Source: Candidatus Krumholzibacteriia bacterium (GTDB lineage Bacteria; Krumholzibacteriota; Krumholzibacteriia; LZORAL124-64-63). From it: DNA of 15,056 nucleotides. Each line of letters starts with the position of its first letter. The stretch's first letter is position 1. A model generated the notes under the pieces. It saw only the letters and a program-made list of their open reading frames with translations, was not told where the DNA came from and ran no database searches. Shown one piece after another: positions 8,423 to 13,849 of the stretch. The stretch covers positions 1-15,056 of the forward strand of contig DAOWLV010000022.1 of the NCBI GenBank assembly GCA_030643455.1. Direction: 5' to 3'. Made by a program: the position numbers and the translations under genes.

Positions 8423-9785
8423 CCCGCGTCCATCCTCAGCAGTCATGGATGTAGATCATCTCGACGAACTTTTACGCCAGTGCGTTCAGTGCGGTTTATG
8501 CCTGCCCCATTGCGCGACCTGGTTGGCCACCGGTAACGAGGTGCAATCTCCCCGGGGACGGCTTCTGCTGCTGGGAGAACTTATCCGGCCTTCCGACACG
8601 AACACGGCTGCGGCAAGCGATGCGTTCCTGCAGGCCTTCGACCAGTGCATAGGTTGCCGGGCCTGCGAGACCGCCTGCCCCAGCGGGGTGCCCTTCACCC
8701 TCCTGGAATACGGGCAGCTGCGGGCTACCGAGGTTCCCCCGCTCCGGTCGGGCCTGCCAGTCCCCGCGGTGCCGGGTGCCGTCCTGCGTCGGATGGACCA
8801 AACGGCGTTCCTGGGGTTCCTGTCACGGGTCGGGGACCTGGTTCGAGGCGTTTTGACGGTGGTTGCGGGCAAGACCTGGCGGCGGAGGCTGGCTGGAGGC
8901 CCGGCGGGGACCGGCCGTCTGGTCAGGCTGTTGGGGTCGCTGCCCACTTCTGCGCGGTCGGACACCGAACTGGTCAAGATGCTGGACGGCCTCTGCGGCC
9001 GGGAAACACAACTGGTCGGCGGCTCACCGAATTTTGTTGGATTGGAAATCCCCGACCATCTTCCCTCCGGGCCTGGGGTGGCCTTTTTCCGGGGATGCGC
9101 CAACGCCGGCCTGTTACCCGGCACCTCGCGCCGTTTACGGGATCTTCTGTCAGCGTCGGGATGCCGGCTCGAAGAACCGGGTTCCCAGGATTGCTGCGGG
9201 GCCCTCGCCACCCACACGGGTCGTCCCGGTCGGGCAGCCGACCTGAGGCGGCGCAATCGGGAAGCTTTTGCCGGGGCGCTCACCGACGGAACGGTCATCG
9301 TGGCCGAGGCCGCAGGCTGCAGTCATGAACTCAAGGAATACGGGGATGATTTCCGAACCGGAGTGGTGGACGCGGTGGTCATGCTGGCTGGATTGGATCT
9401 GCCGCCCATGGGTTCGGTTCCCCTCAAGGTCGCCTACCATGATCCATGTCATGCGAGGCACGGACAGGGCATCATCGATGAACCGCGAAAGCTGCTGGCC
9501 GCCATCGGGGGTCTGGAAATCGTCGAGCCGGCCGAACCGGAAGTCTGTTGCGGAAGCGGGGGAGCCTGGGGATTGCGGTATCCGGAATTATCCGATGAAC
9601 TGGGCCGCCGCAAGGCCGCGGATCTGGCTGCCACCGGCGCCGATCTCGTGGTGACCTCCAACCCCGGTTGCCTGGGTCAGATCGCCGACGGCCTGCAGGT
9701 GATCGCCCCCGACCTGCCCATCCTGCCGCTGACGGACCTGCTGTGGTACGCGGCCCTGCTCAGAATTGACTCGTCCCGGCCCTGA
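8415..9785 (+). CDS. glcF: GlcF-type iron-sulfur subunit of 2-hydroxyacid oxidase
   Basis: This 456-residue protein is the electron-transfer partner of the flavoprotein just upstream. Two ferredoxin-like clusters are visible: CVQCGLCLPHC at about residues 23-33, followed by Ala instead of the usual Pro, and CIGCRACETACPSG near 78-91. Two CCG (heterodisulfide-reductase-like) domains follow, with GCANAG, DCCGAL (about 258) and AGCSHEL in the first and DPCHARHG, VCCGSGGAWG (about 377) and NPGCLGQI in the second. This matches the GlcF order; E. coli GlcF is about 407 residues, and the extra length here is mostly a Pro/Arg-rich linker between the ferredoxin part and the first CCG domain. ATG 8415 overlaps the previous gene by 8 bases and has GGAGGG at 8404-8409, pointing to translational coupling. 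A second ATG at 8445 is possible. GlcF-like proteins also serve D-lactate and glycerol-3-phosphate enzymes, so the symbol names the family rather than a proven substrate. Confidence 0.92.
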   Translation: MTDPRPSSAVMDVDHLDELLRQCVQCGLCLPHCATWLATGNEVQSPRGRLLLLGELIRPSDTNTAAASDAFLQAFDQCIGCRACETACPSGVPFTLLEYGQLRATEVPPLRSGLPVPAVPGAVLRRMDQTAFLGFLSRVGDLVRGVLTVVAGKTWRRRLAGGPAGTGRLVRLLGSLPTSARSDTELVKMLDGLCGRETQLVGGSPNFVGLEIPDHLPSGPGVAFFRGCANAGLLPGTSRRLRDLLSASGCRLEEPGSQDCCGALATHTGRPGRAADLRRRNREAFAGALTDGTVIVAEAAGCSHELKEYGDDFRTGVVDAVVMLAGLDLPPMGSVPLKVAYHDPCHARHGQGIIDEPRKLLAAIGGLEIVEPAEPEVCCGSGGAWGLRYPELSDELGRRKAADLAATGADLVVTSNPGCLGQIADGLQVIAPDLPILPLTDLLWYAALLRIDSSRP

Positions 9786-9842
9786 ATATCCAGACCCACA
9801 ACGGGCTGTAAACCCCGGAGGCATGACCTCGATCAATTCCAG

Positions 9843-9856
9843 ATTAATAACTTAAT
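9843..9856. promoter_or_regulatory. short inverted repeat, candidate operator for the ArsR-type regulator
   Basis: ATTAA and TTAAT form perfect 5-bp arms around a 4-base spacer, about 22 bases upstream of the predicted -35 box. ArsR-family proteins typically bind short AT-rich inverted repeats next to their own promoter, so autoregulation is plausible. The match is short and lies in AT-rich DNA, so it could be chance. I could not compare it with a known SahR motif. Confidence 0.3.
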
Positions 9857-9878
9857 AGTGATAAAGGAATGTTTTGGG

Positions 9879-9906
9879 TTGCAATTCCTGTAAAATGGGT
9901 TAAAAT
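9879..9906 (+). promoter_or_regulatory. sigma70-like promoter for the sahR-like gene (and probably ahcY)
   Basis: A -35 box TTGCAA (9879-9884) and a -10 box TAAAAT (9901-9906) are separated by 16 bases, predicting transcription from about 9913. This leaves a leader of about 46 bases before the TTG start at 9959, and argues against ATG 9869, which would lie upstream of the transcription start. TAAAAT occurs twice exactly 10 bases apart (9891 and 9901), which gives alternative -10 choices. Confidence 0.5.
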
Positions 9907-9946
9907 AGTGAATAATAGGACATTTCGAGGAGAGTTTCTTTCCACC

Positions 9947-9950
9947 GGAG
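9947..9950 (+). promoter_or_regulatory. ribosome binding site that decides the TTG start at 9959
   Basis: GGAG lies 8 bases before TTG 9959, just where the ArsR homology begins. The alternative ATG at 9869 has AAGGA only 1 base away, too close for normal initiation, and GTG 9908 has no purine-rich site. Confidence 0.6.
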
Positions 9951-9958
9951 ACCCCATT

Positions 9959-10954
9959 TTGGCACCAGTTTTCAGCCCAGCGGCCCTTTTCCAGTCCGTC
10001 AGTGACGATTCCCGCCTGCGGCTTTTGCGTCTGCTGGGCCGGGAGGAACTGAACGTGAGGGAACTCGTCCGGATCACCGGGTTGAGCCAGCCTCGGGTGT
10101 CAAAGCATCTGGCGGTGCTGCGGGAGCAGAACTGGATCATCCAGCGCAGGGAAGGCACCTGGAGCTGGTACCGGGCGGTGGCGCCGAAGGAATTCGGTCC
10201 AGGGGAGCAGATCTTCCGTCAGATCACCCGGGCCGCGGACATGGTCCCGGAAGCCGGCGAAGACGACGGCAAGCTCGGCGTCGTGCTTGGCGACCGGCAG
10301 GCAAGGGCGAAGGATTTCTTCTCGGGTATCGCCGATCGGTGGGACACCATCCGCCAGGAATACGAACATCCCGATATCCGAATCGGAGCCATCGGGGCTC
10401 TTGTCTCGCCCGACCTGAAAATCCTGGATATCGGCACAGGTACCGGCGCCATGCTTCCGGTTTTTGCCGCGGTGGCAGGTACGGTCGTGGCCCTGGACAA
10501 CTCCGAAGCCATGCTGGCCCGCGCCCGCGCCCTTTGTACAAGCGAGGGACTGGGAAACGTCGATTTCTGCAACGCGGACGTGGGGGACATCCCCTTCGAC
10601 GACGCCGTGTTCGACGCCTGCAACTGTTCCATGGTCCTGCACCACGTGGTGCGGCCCGAAGAGGCCCTGGCAGAAATGGCAAGGGTGGTCCGACCAGGGG
10701 GAAAAGTGATGGTCACGGCTTTCTGCCGCCACGAGCAGACCTGGATGCGGGACGAATTGGCCCATCACCGGCTGGGATTCGACAAACCCGAGATGGAAGA
10801 GCTGTTCACCGGCGCGGGCCTGACCATGAGAACTTTTCTCGTGCGAGGCCGGAGCCCCGGACAGGAAAACGCCGGCCCCACGGTCCGGCCCAGCGGTCGA
10901 AAACTGCAATGGCCCGAGGTCTTCCTGGCCACGGGCATGAAGGAAAATGAATGA
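9959..10954 (+). CDS. sahR: ArsR-type HTH fused to SAM-dependent methyltransferase domain (SahR-like regulator)
   Basis: From a TTG start at 9959 this is a 331-residue protein. Residues about 5-75 are an ArsR winged helix-turn-helix; NVRELVRITGLSQPRVSKHL is the recognition region and IIQRREGTWSWYRAV the wing. Residues about 115-310 are a class I methyltransferase domain (UbiE/Methyltransf_11 type) with SAM motif I ILDIGTGTGAMLPVF, motif II acid VVALDNSEAML, and PFDDAVFDACNCSMVLHHV and RVVRPGGKVMVTAF. This two-domain design beside ahcY matches what I recall of SahR, the S-adenosylhomocysteine-responsive regulator of methionine/SAM-cycle genes in Desulfovibrio and other Proteobacteria; here the methyltransferase domain would be a ligand sensor (inference). 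TTG 9959 has GGAG at 9947-9950, 8 bases upstream, and follows the predicted promoter. ATG 9869 would add 30 residues of AT-rich, uncharacteristic sequence. A true methyltransferase role cannot be excluded. Confidence 0.82.
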   Translation: MAPVFSPAALFQSVSDDSRLRLLRLLGREELNVRELVRITGLSQPRVSKHLAVLREQNWIIQRREGTWSWYRAVAPKEFGPGEQIFRQITRAADMVPEAGEDDGKLGVVLGDRQARAKDFFSGIADRWDTIRQEYEHPDIRIGAIGALVSPDLKILDIGTGTGAMLPVFAAVAGTVVALDNSEAMLARARALCTSEGLGNVDFCNADVGDIPFDDAVFDACNCSMVLHHVVRPEEALAEMARVVRPGGKVMVTAFCRHEQTWMRDELAHHRLGFDKPEMEELFTGAGLTMRTFLVRGRSPGQENAGPTVRPSGRKLQWPEVFLATGMKENE

Positions 10955-11020
10955 GTCCGATAGATAGAATGAACGTCTGACGGGGCAACAAACCCCTTGA
11001 ACCCAAGAAGGAGAACGGAA
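10955..11020 (+). other. ahcY leader with small inverted repeats and strong ribosome binding site
   Basis: This 66-base gap separates the regulator stop from ahcY. It has a GGGG(10982-10985)/CCCC(10993-10996) inverted repeat with a 7-base spacer, a CTTG/CAAG inverted repeat at 10996-11007, and AAGGAG at 11008-11013, 7 bases before ATG 11021, which fixes the start. I could not match it to the SAH riboswitch consensus, and no clear promoter is present, so ahcY is probably co-transcribed with the regulator. Confidence 0.5.
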
Positions 11021-12298
11021 ATGTCCGACCAATTCAGCACAGGAGACAATTTCAAGGTCCGCGATCTCGGTCTGGCCAAAAACGGCCGCATGAAGATCGA
11101 CTGGGCCGAGTCCCGCATGCCGGTGATGACGGCCCTGCGCAAGGAGCACAAGGAGCTGCAGAGCCTCAAGGGCACCAAGATCACCGGGTGCCTGCACGTG
11201 ACCAAGGAAACCGCCGTTTTGATCGAGGCCCTGGCCGATGCCGGCGCCGAGATCAGCTGGTCGGGATGCAATCCCCTGTCGACAAATGACGAGGTCGCCG
11301 CGGCCCTGGCCGATAACGGCATCTCCATCTACGCCTGGCACGGGATGAACACCGAGGAGTTCTACTGGTGCATCGACAAGACCCTGGAGATGCGTCCGAC
11401 CATGACCCTGGATGACGGGGCCGACCTGATCTTCCGGGTCCACAACAAGCACCCCGAACTGATCGATGGCCTCCTGGGCGGCACCGAGGAAACCACCACC
11501 GGTGTTCACAGGTTGCGGGCCATGGCCAGGGACGGGGCCCTGAAGTATCCCGTCATCGCCGTGAACGACGCCGAGACCAAGTGGGACTTCGACAACGTGT
11601 TCGGCACCGGGCAAAGCAGCCTCGACGGCATCCTGCGCGCGACTAGCGTGCTGCTGGCCGGCAAGAACTTCGTGACCGCCGGTTACGGCCACTGCGGGTA
11701 CGGCTGCGCCTTGCGGGCCGACGGCATGGGCGCGAACGTGATCGCCACCGAGGTCAAGGCCACCGCCGCGCTGAAGGCCACCCTGAACGGCCATCGGGTC
11801 ATGAAGATGGACGACGCCGCCAAGGTAGGCGACGTGTTCATCACCGCCACCGGCATGAAGGACGTCATCGTGGGCCGTCACTTTGAAACCATGAAGGACG
11901 GCGCCATCGTCTGCAACACCGGGCACTACGACTGCGAGATCAATCTCGAGGATCTCGAGGCCATGGCCGTGAGCAAGCGCACCATCCGCGAAAACTGCGA
12001 AGAGTATGTCATGAAGGACGGCCGCCGGATCTACATCCTGGCCCAGGGCCGTCTGGTGAACCTGGCCGCGGCCGAAGGCCATCCCAGCGAGGTCATGGAC
12101 ATGAGTTTCGCCAACCAGTTCCTGTCCATGGTCCGTCTGGCCAAAGAAGGTCGGGATCTGACCGTCGATGTCCACGACATTCCCGAGGATCAGGACCAGA
12201 AGATCGCCGGCATCAAGCTGGGGAGCCTGGACGCGGGGCTGGACATGTTGACCGCGGACCAGATCGCCTACAACGACGACTATTCGGCCGGCACCTGA
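11021..12298 (+). CDS. ahcY: adenosylhomocysteinase (S-adenosylhomocysteine hydrolase), short form
   Basis: This 425-residue cytoplasmic enzyme hydrolyses S-adenosylhomocysteine to adenosine and homocysteine with tightly bound NAD+, clearing the product inhibitor of methyltransferases. Family motifs are in order: GCLHVTKETAVLIEAL, WSGCNPLSTNDEVAAAL, TLDDGADL (substrate-site Asp), GGTEETTTGVHRL (Glu), VNDAETKWDFDNVFGTGQS (Lys/Asp near residue 185), the NAD Rossmann segment AGYGHCGYGCALRADGMGA (about 220) ending in TEV, and CNTGHYDCEI with the conserved His. At 425 residues it is the short type common in archaea and thermophiles, without the roughly 40-residue insertion and the C-terminal Lys/Tyr tail of the long bacterial and eukaryotic form; it ends in YNDDYSAGT. 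ATG 11021 is fixed by AAGGAG at 11008-11013. It lies 66 bases after the SahR-like regulator, which probably controls it, and ends before a strong terminator. Confidence 0.96.
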   Translation: MSDQFSTGDNFKVRDLGLAKNGRMKIDWAESRMPVMTALRKEHKELQSLKGTKITGCLHVTKETAVLIEALADAGAEISWSGCNPLSTNDEVAAALADNGISIYAWHGMNTEEFYWCIDKTLEMRPTMTLDDGADLIFRVHNKHPELIDGLLGGTEETTTGVHRLRAMARDGALKYPVIAVNDAETKWDFDNVFGTGQSSLDGILRATSVLLAGKNFVTAGYGHCGYGCALRADGMGANVIATEVKATAALKATLNGHRVMKMDDAAKVGDVFITATGMKDVIVGRHFETMKDGAIVCNTGHYDCEINLEDLEAMAVSKRTIRENCEEYVMKDGRRIYILAQGRLVNLAAAEGHPSEVMDMSFANQFLSMVRLAKEGRDLTVDVHDIPEDQDQKIAGIKLGSLDAGLDMLTADQIAYNDDYSAGT

Positions 12299-12324
12299 TA
12301 GGACCAGGCACCGAAGGAACGAAC

Positions 12325-12353
12325 AAAAGCCTCCCGGCAGCGGGAGGCTTTTT
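12325..12353 (+). terminator. intrinsic terminator after ahcY, possibly bidirectional
   Basis: The arms AAAAGCCTCCCG (12325-12336) and CGGGAGGCTTTT (12341-12352) pair perfectly around the loop GCAG, and a run of five T ends at 12353. It lies 27 bases after the ahcY stop. On the - strand the same stem ends in TTTT, so it can also stop transcripts of the convergent membrane-protein gene. Confidence 0.93.
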
Positions 12354-12383
12354 CTGTATCCGTCGGAACACCGGGGTTTTCTT

Positions 12384-13463
12384 CTAGAAGAACCCGTAGG
12401 TCAAACCCATGGACAGCGCCCAGGCGTGGGTGTTGCTGAAGGTGTTGTCGGGATCGGGCCACTTGGTTTCGTCCCCGGTCATGAAATAGCGCCAGAGCCA
12501 CTCGAACTCCAGGGCGAAACTCTTGCTGATCTCGTATTCCGTACCCAGGCCAATGGCGACCGCGGTATCCTCTCCCTGGAATGGTACACCGTCCATTTCG
12601 ATGACATCGGTGCCGCGCTCGCCCTCGGTCAGTTCCCACTGGACGACGCCGACGGCGGCGGTCAGGTAGGGATTGAATCTGGAGTTTCGCATGATGGAGT
12701 TGCCCAGAAAGCCCATGATGCCGAATTCAAGGCCGTCCAGCTTCCAGGTCGATTGGCTGACCAGGCCGATATCGTTATAACGGTCGAGTTTCGACTGGTC
12801 GCTGCTGGTCTTCTGTGACCCGCGGTAGCCCCGGAAGAAGATATTGAAGCCGTCCATCACGTAATAGCGCAGGGTCCCGTCGTAGCTCCAGTCTCCGACG
12901 GTCAGGTTGTTTATGTTGTAGTTCTCGTCCTTGACCACATGCAGGGCAGCCCAGTAGCTGGCCCGTGCGGTGATGGCGAATTTGTAATCATGGCGGATGC
13001 GGGCGGCCTCAACGGGTTCAGTGCCGGGGGCCAGAGCCACCACCTCGGAGCCGGGCACACGGTTGAACTTGACGAACCGGCTATTGCCGCGCAGGGAAAA
13101 GGTGCCGGTGATCCGATCATCGCCGGCGATATAGGAGCCGCTGAAATGAGCGGGGAAGGGGGCTCCTTCGGGTTTGAAGGTGAAGCTGATCCTGGTGTCG
13201 GTCACCTTCAGGCCCGTGATGGTGGTCTCCCCGATGGCATCACTTTCGAGGGTTCCGGTCCAGACGGCGCCCTGTTGATCCAGTTTGAGGAGGATATCCA
13301 CCTCTTCACCGTCCGGGGTCCTCATGGTGCCAGTCCATTCACCGGCAGAGGTTGTCCCCGCCAGGGTCGAAACCGGCACGGCCAGAGCCGCCAGCAGACC
13401 CAGCAAGATGAAAGCAGACCAAACCCTGGGATGGCTTCCCTGCGTCATTGGCATTCTCCTCAT
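12384..13463 (-). CDS. predicted outer-membrane beta-barrel protein with N-terminal beta-sandwich-like domain
   Basis: From ATG 13463 this is 359 residues. A signal peptide is clear: basic start MRRM, hydrophobic core VWSAFILLGLLAALAVPV at about 14-31, and a likely cut after Ala35 (TLA/GT). Residues about 39-130 form a repetitive beta-strand domain (GEWTGTMRTPDGEEVDILL, VWTGTLESDAIGETTITG, HFSGSYIAGDDRITGTF), similar in character to small periplasmic domains that open with G-x-W-x-G-T. Residues about 150-359 have alternating aromatic strands (DWSYDGTLRYYVMDGFNIFF, FNPYLTAAVGVVQWEL, FALEFEWLWRYFMTG) and end ALSMGLTYGFF; a C-terminal Phe is the usual BamA recognition residue. I infer an OmpW/OprF-like small barrel; ligand and role are unknown. 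GGAG sits 6 bases before ATG 13463, and AGGAG 6 bases before a second in-frame ATG at 13448, so the start is uncertain by five codons. It is convergent with ahcY. Confidence 0.85.
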   Translation of the reverse strand: MRRMPMTQGSHPRVWSAFILLGLLAALAVPVSTLAGTTSAGEWTGTMRTPDGEEVDILLKLDQQGAVWTGTLESDAIGETTITGLKVTDTRISFTFKPEGAPFPAHFSGSYIAGDDRITGTFSLRGNSRFVKFNRVPGSEVVALAPGTEPVEAARIRHDYKFAITARASYWAALHVVKDENYNINNLTVGDWSYDGTLRYYVMDGFNIFFRGYRGSQKTSSDQSKLDRYNDIGLVSQSTWKLDGLEFGIMGFLGNSIMRNSRFNPYLTAAVGVVQWELTEGERGTDVIEMDGVPFQGEDTAVAIGLGTEYEISKSFALEFEWLWRYFMTGDETKWPDPDNTFSNTHAWALSMGLTYGFF

Positions 13464-13480
13464 GAATGGCTCCAAAAAGC

Positions 13481-13500
13481 AGTCTGGGGTAGTCTGGAGA
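13481..13500. repeat. two 10-bp tandem copies at the start of the membrane-protein transcript
   Basis: AGTCTGGGGT (13481-13490) and AGTCTGGAGA (13491-13500) share eight of ten bases. They lie between the predicted -10 box of the - strand promoter and the ribosome binding site of the membrane-protein gene, where a bound protein or RNA structure could affect its expression. With only two copies it may be incidental. Confidence 0.5.
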
Positions 13501-13529
13501 ATATACAGTTTGGGGTGGGGCTTGTCCAA
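13500..13529 (-). promoter_or_regulatory. sigma70-like promoter for the membrane-protein gene
   Basis: Reading the - strand, TTGGAC (13529-13524) and TATATT (13505-13500) are separated by 18 bases. Transcription would start near 13493, leaving a leader of about 30 bases before ATG 13463. Confidence 0.5.
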
Positions 13530-13581
13530 TCTCCATTGATGCAGGTTGTTTGGGGGCAACAGGAAAAAATAAATAACCTAC

Positions 13582-13611
13582 TTGCAATCAACCCGTGACT
13601 TTAAGTATACT
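13582..13611 (+). promoter_or_regulatory. sigma70-like promoter candidate toward the adenosine deaminase gene
   Basis: TTGCAA (13582-13587) and TATACT (13606-13611) are separated by 18 bases, with a predicted start near 13618. The -10 box is close to consensus. If it is used for the deaminase gene, the transcript has a leader of about 230 bases. Confidence 0.5.
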
Positions 13612-13671
13612 AACAGTCAGATGGTAAAAAGCTTGTCAGCTGGTGCCATCACCCTTTTTCGATGCGGGTTT

Positions 13672-13700
13672 CCGGAGAGGTCTTGGCTGGACTTCCCTGG
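13672..13700 (+). other. hairpin in the deaminase leader
   Basis: Arms CCGGAGAGGTC (13672-13682) and GACTTCCCTGG (13690-13700) can pair as RNA over 11 positions with two G-U pairs and one A-C mismatch, around the 7-base loop TTGGCTG. No T-run follows, so it is not a terminator. It would lie in the leader of a transcript from the 13582-13611 promoter and may be a structured regulatory element or chance. Confidence 0.35.
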
Positions 13701-13809
13701 AGAATTCGAAGTTGAATTGAACGCCTCAGGGGAAATGAGTCGCCTTCTGAACGCTGGAGATTCACACTTCGCCCGCATCGATAATTTTTTTCCATCAGAT
13801 TCATTGTCC

Positions 13810-13839
13810 GGATAAGTGCGGATGAGTTCGGATTAGTTC
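13810..13839 (+). repeat. three-copy 10-bp tandem repeat upstream of the deaminase start
   Basis: Three contiguous imperfect units fit the consensus GGATNAGTTC, at 13810-13819 (which has GC instead of TC at the end), 13820-13829 and 13830-13839. The array ends 10 bases before TTG 13850, inside the ribosome-binding zone, and each unit carries a GGAT that loosely resembles a Shine-Dalgarno core. The 10-bp period puts each copy on the same face of the helix. Confidence 0.75.
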
Positions 13840-13849
13840 GGGGATAGAA

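Larger units (their letters stand above)
9786..9958 (+). other. AT-rich intergenic control region upstream of the sahR-like gene
   Basis: This 173-base gap between the glcF stop and the proposed TTG start of the regulator is clearly AT-richer than its surroundings from about 9840 to 9930. It holds a sigma70-like promoter (9879-9906), a small inverted repeat ATTAA-TAAC-TTAAT at 9843-9856, a weak GGG/CCC inverted repeat at 9802-9817 and a ribosome binding site at 9947-9950. I see no convincing terminator for the glc operon: a GAGG/CCTC pairing near 9818-9830 is too short and has no T-run. Some read-through from glcF into the regulator is therefore possible. Confidence 0.6.
13464..13849. other. 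386-base divergent intergenic region
   Basis: This is the longest gene-free stretch in the window and is AT-richer than the flanking genes. It contains a - strand promoter (13500-13529) close to the membrane-protein gene, a + strand promoter (13582-13611), a hairpin (13672-13700), and a 10-bp tandem repeat (13810-13839) just before the deaminase start. An open + frame runs through 13621-13815 (64 codons from ATG), but it has no ribosome binding site, lacks the strong third-position GC bias of the real genes and resembles nothing I recognise, so I treat the region as non-coding. Confidence 0.6.

Noticed and set aside
9786..9840. Intrinsic terminator after glcF
   Set aside because: The only pairings are 4-bp stems (GAGG/CCTC and CGGG/CCCG), and no T-run follows.
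9869..9958. N-terminal extension of the ArsR-methyltransferase protein from ATG 9869
   Set aside because: The stretch is AT-rich, contains a good promoter, has a badly spaced ribosome site and lies before the ArsR homology; TTG 9959 is better supported.
10955..11020. SAH riboswitch before ahcY
   Set aside because: The gap is only 66 bases and contains just two tiny inverted repeats. I cannot find the conserved stems and pseudoknot of the SAH riboswitch, and a protein regulator is present instead.
10100..12175. Long - strand open frame of 691 codons across the regulator and ahcY
   Set aside because: It is antisense to two well-supported genes and has the His/Gly/Val-rich composition of a reverse-strand shadow, with no family motif.
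13582..13815. Open + strand frame of 77 codons (64 from ATG 13621) between the membrane-protein and deaminase genes
   Set aside because: No ribosome binding site, third positions are not GC-rich as in the real genes, the start overlaps a predicted promoter, the end runs into the tandem repeat, and no recognisable family features are present.
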